A stretch of DNA of 64,000 bases from Massilia sp. TS11 (GTDB lineage: Bacteria; Pseudomonadota; Gammaproteobacteria; Burkholderiales; Burkholderiaceae_D): NCBI RefSeq assembly GCF_022012445.1, contig NZ_JAKLTS010000002.1:434001-498000 (forward strand). Direction: 5' to 3'. Below are positions 18,422-27,518 of this stretch, in pieces (within the stretch, counting starts at the first letter, position 1; each line of letters opens with the position of its first letter). A program made the translations under genes and the position numbers. The notes under the pieces were generated by a model, which saw only the letters and a list, made by a program, of their open reading frames with translations, was not told the DNA's origin and made no database searches.

Positions 18422-20260
18422 TCAGGCGGACAGGCTGGCGTCCATGCGCTGTCCGGAAATCCGTACGTTGTCGAGCTTGAGCCCCTGCACGTTGTACAGG
18501 TAGAGCGGCTGCTTGTCGTTGACCGGGTGGCCGAAGTCGCAGTCCTTGATCGTCACGCGCCGCACCGGCAGGACGGCCGGCATCGGCTGCGCGCCGTTGT
18601 AGTCGGATGCGACCGGGCCGAGGATGACCACGGCCTGGTAGCACGAGCCGCGCTTGCCGCCCTGGCTGACATCGCCCACCGTTACCTGCGAGATGTGCAC
18701 GTCCGAGACTTCGGGCGGACGTGTGCGCACGGTGTCGGCCGTGGGCGTGTAGTCGCAGTCGAAGGTGACGACCGCACCGGCCGCCGTGGCCACCGTGCGC
18801 GAGGCGATCGGCGAACCTGGCAGCGAGGCGTAGAACGAGGGGCTGAGCTGCACGCCATTCGGGATGCGCACGTTCTTCACGTAGAAGTGGCGCAGGTAGC
18901 CGCCGCGGTTCATATTCGTCTTCAGACGGATGGCGGTGTTGAGCGGATTGCTGGCCCAGTTCTTGTTCTCGAAGACGAGATCGCGCGCGAACACGTTTTC
19001 GATCCCGCCCGCCATCTCGGAGCCAAGCGTCACCGCGCCGTGCCCGCTCTGCATCGTGCAGCCCTGGATCACGATGTTCTGCGAGGGGCCGTACTGGGTG
19101 TCGCGGTTCTTGCCGGCCTTGATGGCGATGCAGTCGTCGCCGGTGTCGAACATGCAGTCCTCGACCAGCACGTGGTCGCAGGCCTCGGGGTCGAAGCCGT
19201 CGCTGTTCGGGCCCAGGCTCTCGGCATGCACTTTGCGGATCACCAGATTGCGGCAGTGGACCGGGTGGTGCTGCCAGAACGGGGTGTTGATCACATGGTA
19301 GCCCTCGAGCAGGACATTGGTGCAGCCGATCAGGTGGATCATCGGCGGGCGCAGATAGTGGCCCAGTCCGAACGCGCGCTGGTGCAGCGGCACGCCGGCT
19401 TCAGACAGGGCCGGCAGGTACTGCTCGTCGTGACTCCACTTGCTGCCTTCGCCGGCGATCTGGCGGCGCTCGTCTTCGCTCAGCCAGGGCGCCACTTTTT
19501 CGAGCGGCGCGTTGAGCGGATTCGGCGCGATCTGCGAGAGCTGGCCTGGCCGGTAGTTGGGCGTGTTCGCCTGCGACACCGGATTGATCGTGCGGTTCTT
19601 GCCTTTCCAGGTCCACCAGCAGTCGCCCGCGGCGTTGAAGGGCACGCCGCCCTGGCCATCGAGCACGGCGCTCCAGTCTTCGCCGGTGAGGGCGATATTG
19701 TCCTCATTGAAGGCGTAGATCATCGGCGAGTAATTGAGGCAGTCGTTACTCTGCCAGCGCGACAGGGTCAGCTTGCCGCGCGCGCCGCAGTCGTAGTCGC
19801 CATGGCGCGCATAGTCTTCCGGCTTCTGCGAAAAATAGACGTGGGCGCCGGCCTGCAGATGCAGGTGCACGTGCGAGCGCAGCACGATCGGGCCGGCGCA
19901 GAACCAGTTCCCCTTGGGGATGATCACGCGCCCGCCGCCGGCCGCGGCGCAGGCTTCGATGGCGGCTTTGAAGGCGGCGTAGCAGTCGTGCGCGCCCTCG
20001 TCCGGGGTGGCCAGCATGTCCTGCTCGTCGTGCGAGACCCAGGCCTTGATCTGGCGCGTGGCGCAGGGCGCGGCGCCGTAGGCCGTCACCAGGAAGTCGC
20101 GCGCCGGGAAGCGCGGCGTGCGACGCAGGCGCTTCACGATGGCGTCGGCCACCAGCCACGGATCGCCCGAGACGCCGGCCTGCGCGGGCAGGGCGGCGGC
20201 GGCGCTGCCGGCGGCCGCCAGTTTCAGCAGCTCGCGGCGGGAGAGATTGGTCACTTGCAT
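18422..20260 (-). CDS. GH28 polygalacturonase, Tat-exported
   Basis: A 612-residue protein. The N terminus SRRELLKLAAAGSAAAALPAQAG is a twin-arginine signal. The right-handed beta-helix of GH28 carries the catalytic set in the form NSDGFDP, DTGDDCIAIKAG, GHGAVTLGSE and IRLKTNMN. NSD in place of NTD is seen in exo-acting members. The enzyme hydrolyses alpha-1,4 galacturonan, here in the periplasm. An unusually long N-terminal region (about 250 residues before the motifs) includes inserted segments. It is the last gene of the minus-strand pectin operon, 9 bases after the GH28-CE8 fusion. Confidence 0.92.
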   Translation of the reverse strand: MQVTNLSRRELLKLAAAGSAAAALPAQAGVSGDPWLVADAIVKRLRRTPRFPARDFLVTAYGAAPCATRQIKAWVSHDEQDMLATPDEGAHDCYAAFKAAIEACAAAGGGRVIIPKGNWFCAGPIVLRSHVHLHLQAGAHVYFSQKPEDYARHGDYDCGARGKLTLSRWQSNDCLNYSPMIYAFNEDNIALTGEDWSAVLDGQGGVPFNAAGDCWWTWKGKNRTINPVSQANTPNYRPGQLSQIAPNPLNAPLEKVAPWLSEDERRQIAGEGSKWSHDEQYLPALSEAGVPLHQRAFGLGHYLRPPMIHLIGCTNVLLEGYHVINTPFWQHHPVHCRNLVIRKVHAESLGPNSDGFDPEACDHVLVEDCMFDTGDDCIAIKAGKNRDTQYGPSQNIVIQGCTMQSGHGAVTLGSEMAGGIENVFARDLVFENKNWASNPLNTAIRLKTNMNRGGYLRHFYVKNVRIPNGVQLSPSFYASLPGSPIASRTVATAAGAVVTFDCDYTPTADTVRTRPPEVSDVHISQVTVGDVSQGGKRGSCYQAVVILGPVASDYNGAQPMPAVLPVRRVTIKDCDFGHPVNDKQPLYLYNVQGLKLDNVRISGQRMDASLSA

Positions 20261-20269
20261 GGCGAAACC

Positions 20270-22879
20270 TTATTCGTTGGCGTTGTTGAATTCGACGAGG
20301 AAGGGCTGGGCCGGCACTGGCTGGCCAGCATAGCCGAGGTCTTTGAGCGGGTCGATCCCGGCCGCGCGCAGATTGGCGAAATAGTCGTCGCTATTGAATT
20401 GGGCGGGACGGTAGGCGAGGGTGCCGGCCTTGTTCCAGTCCGACCAGGGCGCGCTGCGCTGGATGTGGCGGCCGATCACGGAATTGACCACCATGACTTT
20501 GCCGACCGTCTCCAGCGTGGTGCGGTTGACCGTGCCCTTGGGCGCGTTCCAGACATTCACTTCGCCCAGCGTGCAGCTGTAGCCGGGCACCCCGACGGGC
20601 GCGTAGGGCGAGCATTTCTGGTTGTGGAACCACTGGCGCGCGAGGAAGAACTTCCCGGCCAGCGAGTAGCCGCGTTCGTCGCTGGTGAAGCGGCAGGCGT
20701 CGAACACGAAGCCATACGGCGTGCGCAGATGGGTGCTCGGCGCCGCCACATACGACACTTCGCGGTCGCCGAGCGAGCGGATTTCGCACTGGTGGAAGTA
20801 GGCCGTGCTGTCGCCGAAGATGAAGTCGACATCGCCTTCCACATAGCTGCGGTTGAAGAAGCTGCGGGTGGTCGTGCCGGGGCGCGGCGCCTTCAGGTAC
20901 AGGGTGTCCTGATAGCCGATCAGGCGGATGTGCTCGAACTGGGCCTTGTCGGCGCCGTCGACCTGCAGGGCCAGGGCCTGGTGGTGGACGCGGTTCATCT
21001 GGCCGTAGATGCCCTGATCGCCGCAGGTCTGGGGCGTGCAGTCGGCGCGCGCATTGCCGGTGTCTTTGTTGTAGGCGTTCTCGAAGCTGATGTCGCGCGC
21101 CTGGAAGCCGTCGCTCTGCACCCACACGGTCATCGAACCGAAGGTGCCGATGCTGGCGCGTTCGCGCACGCTCTGGTGCATCGCCATGATGCGCGCGTCC
21201 AGGTCCTTGAACTGGGCGCCGTGGCGGCGCGCGTATTCCTCGCCGCTGACGGCGGCGTCGAGCGCGGCCACGATGCGGGTGCGCTGCGGGTCTTCGCCGT
21301 ACATGGTGATCGGCGGGGCGGCGCGCGGCACGTAGACCAGTTCGCGATAGACGCCGGGCTTGACCAGCAGGTAGACGCGGCGCGTCAGGCCGCTGCGCAC
21401 GATGGCGTCGACGGCCTGCTGCACGCTGTGGAAGCGGGTCTTGCCGTCAGCGGCGGCGCTGGTGTCCACCACCATGTCGGGCGTGAAGCGGGCGCCGCTC
21501 GCGAGCGGATCGGCCAGCGGGTCCCAGGGATCGACGCGCTCGGCGCCGGCCGTGCCGACATATTTGAGCACCTCGGCGGGCGCGATCTTCTTGCCGGCGC
21601 CGACCGACAGCTGGGGGCGCAGGCTGCGCGGCGCGGCCGTGAAGCGACCGGCGCAGGCGCCCTGGTCGCTGCTGCCGATGCTGCCGCTGACATTGGCGTG
21701 CACGATATCCTGTTCGGGCGTGCCGGCCACGCTCACGTCCTGGAGCGTCAGCTGCAGCGGATGGGCCGCGTCGGCGCCCTGCATCAGCACCTTGCCCGGC
21801 GTGAGCGCATGCACGCGCTCGAAGCGGATGCCCACATACTGGGGAATCAGATCGCCGCGCGCCTGCGGGTTGTAGCGGGTCGCCAGGTCGATCGGCGCGG
21901 CCACATTGCGCATGCAGACGTCCTGGTAGCGCACGTCGCGCACCAGGCCGCCGCGCGAGACGTCGCTCTTGATGCGCAGGCCGGAACTGGTCCCGTCCAG
22001 CAGCAGGTCTTGCACCAGCACGCGCGCCACGCCGCCATTGGTCTCCGAGCCGATCGACATGCCATGCCCGTCATAGAAGCGGTTATGCAGGATCGAGACA
22101 TCGGTGGTCGGGCCGTTGCTGCCGCCCTTGATGGCGACATTGTCGTCGCCCGTGCGCAGCGTGGAATAGGCGATCGTGATGTTTTTGGAGCCGCTTGGGT
22201 CGATGCCGTCGGTATTGCGGGCCGAGGCCGGCGTGTCGAGCGTGACGCCCCAGGCGGTGAAGCCGTCGGTGCGGTTCACCGTCACATGGAAATTCGGGGA
22301 ATTGCGGAAGGTGGTGCGGTATAGCGTGATATTGCGCGCATTGCTGATCTCGACCAGGCGCGGCACATTGTGCTCGAGGTTTTCCTTCTGGGCGCGGCGC
22401 GCCATCTGCCACCACGACTCCTGGCCGCCGCTGACCACCTCGCCGCCCTGGCCGTCGATCACGCCGTCACCCATGATGCCGCTGCCCTCGGCGTCGGCGA
22501 TGGTGATGAAGGGCTTGCACTGGCGGCCCTTGCGCTGCACTTTGCCGCAGGCGCCCGTGCCCTTGTCGTACTGGCGCGGATCGCGGCTGGCGAACAGGGT
22601 CACATCGCCGTCGATCAGCAGGGTCACGCCGCTTTTGATGACGAGCGGGCCGGCGTGGTACTGGTTCAGGTCCTTGCTGCCTGACAGGCGCACGCCCTGG
22701 CCGGCCGGGCAGGCGTCGATGGCCTGCTGGATGCGCGCCGTGTCGTCCGGCGCAGCGGCTGCCTGCAGCACCGTGCAGGCCGGCGGCAGCACCGGTTCGC
22801 GCACCTGGCGCGTATCCTGCGCCTGGGCGGCGTGGGCGGCCAGCAGGGCCAGGGTGAGGATGCCGAGGCGGCCCATCAT
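20270..22879 (-). CDS. GH28 polygalacturonase - CE8 pectin methylesterase fusion
   Basis: An 869-residue secreted protein (signal LTLALLAAHAAQAQ). Residues about 35-440 are GH28 with a full catalytic set: NTDGIDP near 221, TGDDNVAIKGG near 246, GHGMSIGSE near 272 and LRIKSD near 303. Residues about 520-865 are a pectin methylesterase: QALALQVDG, GYQDTLY near 656, EGDVDFIFGDS near 684 and LARQW near 747, carrying the expected Gln, Asp, Asp and Arg. CE8 removes methyl groups and GH28 then cuts the exposed galacturonan, so one polypeptide does two successive steps. ATG 22879 overlaps the stop of the acetylesterase gene. The frame is intact throughout, so this is a true fusion and not a read-through artefact. 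Confidence 0.92.
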   Translation of the reverse strand: MMGRLGILTLALLAAHAAQAQDTRQVREPVLPPACTVLQAAAAPDDTARIQQAIDACPAGQGVRLSGSKDLNQYHAGPLVIKSGVTLLIDGDVTLFASRDPRQYDKGTGACGKVQRKGRQCKPFITIADAEGSGIMGDGVIDGQGGEVVSGGQESWWQMARRAQKENLEHNVPRLVEISNARNITLYRTTFRNSPNFHVTVNRTDGFTAWGVTLDTPASARNTDGIDPSGSKNITIAYSTLRTGDDNVAIKGGSNGPTTDVSILHNRFYDGHGMSIGSETNGGVARVLVQDLLLDGTSSGLRIKSDVSRGGLVRDVRYQDVCMRNVAAPIDLATRYNPQARGDLIPQYVGIRFERVHALTPGKVLMQGADAAHPLQLTLQDVSVAGTPEQDIVHANVSGSIGSSDQGACAGRFTAAPRSLRPQLSVGAGKKIAPAEVLKYVGTAGAERVDPWDPLADPLASGARFTPDMVVDTSAAADGKTRFHSVQQAVDAIVRSGLTRRVYLLVKPGVYRELVYVPRAAPPITMYGEDPQRTRIVAALDAAVSGEEYARRHGAQFKDLDARIMAMHQSVRERASIGTFGSMTVWVQSDGFQARDISFENAYNKDTGNARADCTPQTCGDQGIYGQMNRVHHQALALQVDGADKAQFEHIRLIGYQDTLYLKAPRPGTTTRSFFNRSYVEGDVDFIFGDSTAYFHQCEIRSLGDREVSYVAAPSTHLRTPYGFVFDACRFTSDERGYSLAGKFFLARQWFHNQKCSPYAPVGVPGYSCTLGEVNVWNAPKGTVNRTTLETVGKVMVVNSVIGRHIQRSAPWSDWNKAGTLAYRPAQFNSDDYFANLRAAGIDPLKDLGYAGQPVPAQPFLVEFNNANE

Positions 22880-23646
22880 TTGGCCTCGCGCGGGAGGTAG
22901 GCGGCCAGCTTCGGGGTCGCCTGACGCAGCGCGTCGGCCACCATGCCGGAGAACAGGCGCGCGCCCTTGTCGCCCAGGTGGGTGCGGTCGAACAGGGGCT
23001 TGGGCGTGCCTTGCGGCTCCACCTTGTTGGGATCGGCCGGCGCGCTGGCGGCGACCGGTTTTGGGCCGGCGGCCAGGGTGTCGGCTTCGTCCTGGCCCAT
23101 GGCCTGCACGGCCGCATAGCTGCTGGCGTTCAGGTCGAGCAGCACGGCCCGGGTCTGGCCGGCCACGCTGCGGGTGGCGGCGGCCCAGGGCGCCAGGTCG
23201 TTCTGCAGATTCGGACCCTTGAAGCTGCGCCGGGTCAGCGGCGTCACCAGCACGGGGATGCCGCCCAGGGCCTGCACTTCCTGGGCATAGCGCGCCATAT
23301 TGGCGGGGAATTCGGTGACCAGATCGGTCGAGCGGCCGGGCTTGCCCGGCTGGTCGTTGTGGCCGAACTGGATCAGTACATAGGTCGGGGTGGCGGGAGC
23401 GGCGCGCAACAGCTGCTGCACCTGGTCCCACAGGCCCTCGGCCCGGAATGACGCAGAAGAGCGGCCGCCACGGGCCAGGTTGATGCACTCGACCTGGGGC
23501 GTGAAACGGGCGCACAGGGCGTCGCCATAGCCGCTTTTGCTGGCCATGGTCGAATCGCCGACGAGGATGACGCGCGCCTCGCTGGCGGCGGCGGAAGCGG
23601 CCAGGCCCAGGCTGAACAGGGCGGCTGCGAACAGACGAATCTTCAT
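22876..23646 (-). CDS. Rhamnogalacturonan acetylesterase (CE12, SGNH hydrolase)
   Basis: A 256-residue protein with a signal peptide (cleavage after AASAAAS). SGNH blocks are present: VGDSTMA (nucleophile Ser), NLARGGRSS, FGHNDQ and the C-terminal DRTHLGDKG with Asp and His. The FGHNDQ block and overall length match CE12 rhamnogalacturonan acetylesterases, which strip acetyl groups that block pectin hydrolysis. It overlaps the start of the fusion gene by ATGA and is preceded by two hairpins that separate it from the TonB receptor. Confidence 0.91.
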   Translation of the reverse strand: MKIRLFAAALFSLGLAASAAASEARVILVGDSTMASKSGYGDALCARFTPQVECINLARGGRSSASFRAEGLWDQVQQLLRAAPATPTYVLIQFGHNDQPGKPGRSTDLVTEFPANMARYAQEVQALGGIPVLVTPLTRRSFKGPNLQNDLAPWAAATRSVAGQTRAVLLDLNASSYAAVQAMGQDEADTLAAGPKPVAASAPADPNKVEPQGTPKPLFDRTHLGDKGARLFSGMVADALRQATPKLAAYLPREAK

Positions 23647-23664
23647 GCTTGCCTCGCTACATGC

Positions 23665-23695
23665 GACCAGGGCGGGCCGTGGCGCCGCCCTGGTC
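23665..23695. other. Intercistronic hairpin upstream of the CE12 gene
   Basis: Arms GACCAGGGCGG (23665-23675) and CCGCCCTGGTC (23685-23695) are perfect over 11 bases with a 9-base loop. It lies 19 bases upstream of the CE12 start. No T-run follows, so it is more likely an RNA-stability or processing element than a simple terminator. Confidence 0.7.
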
Positions 23696-23709
23696 TGAAC
23701 TTGCGTGAT

Positions 23710-23731
23710 CCGGTCCGCCGCGGCGGACCGG
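23710..23731. other. Perfect palindrome just after the TonB receptor stop
   Basis: A perfect 22-base palindrome with 11-base arms (CCGGTCCGCCG and its complement) begins 9 bases after the receptor stop codon. It has no loop spacing and no T-run. Together with the hairpin at 23665 it may reduce read-through from the receptor into the enzyme genes. Confidence 0.65.
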
Positions 23732-23739
23732 TGCCGGAC

Positions 23740-26445
23740 TTAGAAGCTATAGGTCGCGCGCAGGTTGAAGGAACGGCCGATCGGGCTGGCCGCCGAGCTC
23801 AGATAGCCGTAGGTGTAGCCACTGTGGTTGGTCTGCGGCGGGGCAGCGTCGAACAGATTGGTCACACCGCCCACCAGGTCCAGACCCTTGATGCCGCGGT
23901 AGCTCAGGGTCAGGTTGTACACCTTGTAGGACTTGATGTCGCGCCAGTATTGCTGGGCCACCAGGTTCTGGTCGGTGTAGGACGAGTTGTAGTTCTGGGT
24001 CAGCTGGGCATTCCAGGCGCCATACGCCCAGTTCAGGCGGCTGGTGGCCTTGGTGCGGAAGGTGATGATCGGCAGGCTCGAGGTGGTGCCGTTCGAGGCC
24101 AGGCCGAAGCGGCCGATGTTCGAGACAAAGGCCGAATCCTTCTCGAGCTGGTTGTCGAACTGGTCGAGCCAGGTGCCGTCAACCGAGAACTTGAAGCTGC
24201 CGAAGCTGGTCTTCGGGAACTGGTAGGCGGCCGAGAAATCGACGCCCGCGGCCTTCTGGCCACCCAGGTTCATGATCACGTTCTTGATGTAGGCGATAGT
24301 GCCGTCGGCATTGCGCACGAAATAGGACTTGTACTTCTCCGGATACAGGAAGTAGACCTGCTCGGGCAGATTGGCCAGCATGTCCGTCATGCGGATGTTC
24401 CAGTAATCGAGCGAGACGGTCAGGTTGTTGACCGGCTCGAACACGGTGCCGAGGCTCCAGCCGCGCGATTTTTCCGGCACCACGTCCGGATTGGAACCGG
24501 TCTGCTTGGGCAGGGCGGCATTACACACGGCCGAGGCCACATAGCCCGGCAGGGCCTTGCCGGTGCCGGCCACGCCCGGCGTACCGCCCGGGCACAGCAC
24601 CGGATCGTCCCACTTGGCGCTGGTGTTGCCGGTCGCGCCCGGCAGGCGGTAGCCATAGCGGTCGAACAGGGTCGGCGCGCGGAAGCCGGTATTGGCCGAG
24701 CCGCGGAACATCAGGGTCTTCATCGGCTCCCAACGGAAGCTGGCCTTGGGATTGAAGGTGTTGCCGAAGTCGCTGAAATGGTCGTCGCGCGCGGCCAGGT
24801 TCAGGGTCAGGGTCTTGGTCACCGGCATGTCCAGCTCGGCATACAGGGCGGCCACATTGCGCGCGCCTTCGCCGTGGGCGGCGCTGCCGTTCAGGTAGGT
24901 CACTTCGTTCTGGATGGCCAGCTTGTCGTCACGCGTGGTGTCGCGGTGCAGGTCCAGGCCCACGGCCAGGCCCATCTTGCCGCCGGCCAGATCCATCAGC
25001 GTGCGGCTGGCGGTCGCGTCCAGACCGGTGAAGGTCGATTCCGAATCGCGGTTCTTCTGGCCGTCGACCGAGATCGACTTCAGGTAGGCGAGGCCGTCGG
25101 CGTCCTGCAGGCCGAAGGGATTGAGCTTGCCGTTCTTCAGACCGTCGAGCAGGCCCTGGCCTTTGACGAAGCCCGAATCATAGTAGTTGAAGCGCTTGGA
25201 CTTGCCGATCACCAGACCGAGCTTGGTGTCCCATTCGCCATAGCGGTTCTCGTCCGAGATGGCGAAGCGCATGTTCTGCTGCTCGTCCTTCTGGGTGCCC
25301 AGACCGAGGTCGGCCACCGACCAGGTGAGGATCAGGGGTTCGCCCTTGAGGCCGGCCACGGCCGGCACGCCGCCGCTGTTACCCGGATACCATTTCGAGG
25401 TCGCGGGCAGCTGGGCCGTGACACCGGCCACGGCCACCGACTGGGTCGGATTGCGGGTCTGGTAGATGTGTTCGATACCGTAGGACAGGTCGACCACCAG
25501 CTGGTGGTCCTCGCTGAACTTCTTGGTGCCGCGGCCGTAGAAGGTGGTCTGGTCGTTCTGGTACAGGGCCATGCCGTATTCGGTGGTGTTCAGAATACAG
25601 GTGCTCTTCGCGCCCTGGATCGAATACGGCTGGGCGCAGCCATTCGTGTACAGCGGGTTCTGGGCCGTCTTATTGGTGGCCGTGGTGAAGTTGGCCGGCA
25701 TCGCGTAGCCGCCCGAGCCGAGCGCGGGGGCGCGGCCGAGGTTGGTCAGAATCTCGGTGGTCGAGTATTCGGCGCGGTCGCGCGCCAGCAGCGGCGAGCG
25801 CTTGTGGGCGTCGATGGTGCCGTACAGATTCCAGCCATCGCTGGCCAGGTTGCCCTTGCCGAAGGTCAGGCCGAGGCGCTGCTCGTCGGCGCCGCCCTTG
25901 CGTTCCGGCTGGACCCACTGGGCCGTCACCTGGCCGCCTTCGACACTGTTCTTGGTGATGAAGTTGATCACGCCGCCGATCGCATCCGAGCCGTAGATCG
26001 AGGAGGCGCCATCGCGCAGCACTTCGACGCGGGCGATGGCCGACATCGGAATCACGTCGAGGTTGGCGTAGCCGTCGGCGATGGCCTCATTGGCCAGGCG
26101 GCGGCCATTGAGCAGCACCAGCGTGCGGTTCACGCCCAGGCCGCGCAGGTTGACGTTGGTGCCGGAGCCGGCGTTCGAGGGCGCCAGCGAGGCCGACTGG
26201 GGCAGGGCCATCATGAAGTCGGCCAGGGTGGTCATGCCGCGCGCGACCAGTTCTTCGGCCTTCATCGTGGTGACTGGCAGGGCCGCTTCGGAGGCCAGGC
26301 GCTTGATGCTCGAGCCCGTCACTTCGACGCGCTGCATGGTTTCTTCGGCCTGCTGGGCCAGGGCCTGCTGGGTGAGGGCGCCCAGAGCCAGGGCGATGGC
26401 GGTGCAGAGCACGCGCGGTTGCGTGCGGGTGATACGCGAGGTCAT
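23740..26445 (-). CDS. TonB-dependent outer-membrane receptor, probably for pectin oligomers
   Basis: A 901-residue protein. ATG 26445 (MTSRITRTQP) is preferred over an upstream in-frame ATG because GGAGAC precedes it. A signal peptide ends near ALAQQ. The plug domain follows (VEVTGSSIKR, VNLRGLGVNRTLVLLNGRR, IEVLRDGASSIYGSDAIGGV-like block) and then a 22-strand-type barrel ending ATYSF with terminal Phe. Such receptors take oligosaccharides through the outer membrane with TonB energy. The ligand is inferred from its place between pectin enzymes and the GntR repressor. It is probably the first gene of the polygalacturonase operon. Confidence 0.92.
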   Translation of the reverse strand: MTSRITRTQPRVLCTAIALALGALTQQALAQQAEETMQRVEVTGSSIKRLASEAALPVTTMKAEELVARGMTTLADFMMALPQSASLAPSNAGSGTNVNLRGLGVNRTLVLLNGRRLANEAIADGYANLDVIPMSAIARVEVLRDGASSIYGSDAIGGVINFITKNSVEGGQVTAQWVQPERKGGADEQRLGLTFGKGNLASDGWNLYGTIDAHKRSPLLARDRAEYSTTEILTNLGRAPALGSGGYAMPANFTTATNKTAQNPLYTNGCAQPYSIQGAKSTCILNTTEYGMALYQNDQTTFYGRGTKKFSEDHQLVVDLSYGIEHIYQTRNPTQSVAVAGVTAQLPATSKWYPGNSGGVPAVAGLKGEPLILTWSVADLGLGTQKDEQQNMRFAISDENRYGEWDTKLGLVIGKSKRFNYYDSGFVKGQGLLDGLKNGKLNPFGLQDADGLAYLKSISVDGQKNRDSESTFTGLDATASRTLMDLAGGKMGLAVGLDLHRDTTRDDKLAIQNEVTYLNGSAAHGEGARNVAALYAELDMPVTKTLTLNLAARDDHFSDFGNTFNPKASFRWEPMKTLMFRGSANTGFRAPTLFDRYGYRLPGATGNTSAKWDDPVLCPGGTPGVAGTGKALPGYVASAVCNAALPKQTGSNPDVVPEKSRGWSLGTVFEPVNNLTVSLDYWNIRMTDMLANLPEQVYFLYPEKYKSYFVRNADGTIAYIKNVIMNLGGQKAAGVDFSAAYQFPKTSFGSFKFSVDGTWLDQFDNQLEKDSAFVSNIGRFGLASNGTTSSLPIITFRTKATSRLNWAYGAWNAQLTQNYNSSYTDQNLVAQQYWRDIKSYKVYNLTLSYRGIKGLDLVGGVTNLFDAAPPQTNHSGYTYGYLSSAASPIGRSFNLRATYSF

Positions 26446-26593
26446 AAAAACGTGTCTCCGTCGTGTTTTCAAATGGTGGTGCGCTCGTTGGCGCGTGGAG
26501 TACCTCGCGTACTCCGTGCCGGTCTAGACGAGGGCTCGCGGGGGAGCCGAGGTCGCACGGTCAGGCTTGGGTCTTGCTGTAACTCTTTGCGTG

Positions 26594-27295
26594 TCAGCCG
26601 CGCGAGAAGGTGCGCGTCACCCTTTCCAGGTGGGCGCGCATGGCCTTCTTGGCCGCGGCGGGGTCGTGGTTGGCAATCGCCTGGAAAATCTGGCGGTGGT
26701 CGCTCAGGGTTTCCTTGCGCAGTTCTTCCGTCTGGAAGTGTTCCTTCAGCTTGTGCCACAGACGGCCGCGCTGGTCCCACAGATAGGTCATCACCCCGAC
26801 CATGGCGCTGTTGCCGGTCGCGGCCGCAATCGCCAGGTGGAAATTGCGGTCCAGGTGTTCATTCGTGGCGTAGTTGTCGTGGTGGCGCTCCATGTCTTCC
26901 ACCGCGCGCAAAATGGCGTCGATCGCACTGTCGGTGGCCACCCGCGCCGCCATCGCGGCCACGTCGGCTTCGATCATGCGCCGGGCCGACAGCACTTCAA
27001 ACGGGCCCGGGCCGGCCTCGGGCACGGCGCGCGTCGCTTCCGGGCGCGCGCAGACGTACACGCCGGAACCGCCGCGCACTTCGATCACGCCCGACAGCTC
27101 GAGCGCGATCAGGGCTTCGCGCAGCGAGGCGCGGCTGACTTCGAGCTTGGCCGACAGGTCGCGTTCCGAGGGCAGGCGGGCGCCCGCGCCCAGGCCATCG
27201 GCGGCGATCAGGGCCTGGATCTTGTCCGCCACCTGGCGGTAGAGCCGGCTTTCGGGAGCCACCAGGTCGGGCAGTTTCTTGCTGGGCGCGTTCAT
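26594..27295 (-). CDS. GntR-family (FadR subfamily) repressor of the pectin locus
   Basis: A 233-residue protein. A winged helix at about residues 15-85 (LPSERDLSAKLEVSRASLREAL, GGSGVYV) is followed by an all-helical FCD effector domain with the expected His and Asp residues (EHLDRNFHLAIAAATGN). FadR-subfamily members in uronate pathways are usually relieved by a uronate or its derivative. It is divergent from garD and upstream of the TonB receptor on the same strand. A perfect TGGTCAGACCA site lies 45 bases upstream of its start, which suggests autoregulation. Confidence 0.9.
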   Translation of the reverse strand: MNAPSKKLPDLVAPESRLYRQVADKIQALIAADGLGAGARLPSERDLSAKLEVSRASLREALIALELSGVIEVRGGSGVYVCARPEATRAVPEAGPGPFEVLSARRMIEADVAAMAARVATDSAIDAILRAVEDMERHHDNYATNEHLDRNFHLAIAAATGNSAMVGVMTYLWDQRGRLWHKLKEHFQTEELRKETLSDHRQIFQAIANHDPAAAKKAMRAHLERVTRTFSRG

Positions 27296-27335
27296 TCGGG
27301 GACGTTAAAAATGCTCATTGGAGTGAGTACATTCT

Positions 27336-27350
27336 AAAGTGGTCAGACCA
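27336..27350. promoter_or_regulatory. Putative GntR operator between the repressor gene and garD
   Basis: AAAGTGGTCAGACCA with core palindrome TGGTCAGACCA (27340-27350). The AAAGTGGT arm is identical to the site at 11583. A reverse-complement copy of the 11-base core is at 27590 within garD. Confidence 0.68.
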
Positions 27351-27518
27351 AATAAGCAATCCGGACTAGCCAAAATGTTTTTTTTGCGCCATACTGGATT
27401 TAAGAAAATGCGTCATGGCGGCCCCGCATTTGCCGATATGTATCGCGAAAAACTCACTATAAATCAACCACTTGGGAGCTGAAATCGGCGCTCCCCGTGG
27501 GTCGATAAGGATTACAGC

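Noticed and set aside
18527..22324. A 1265-codon plus-strand frame
   Set aside because: It is antisense to two polygalacturonase genes whose active sites are all visible on the minus strand.
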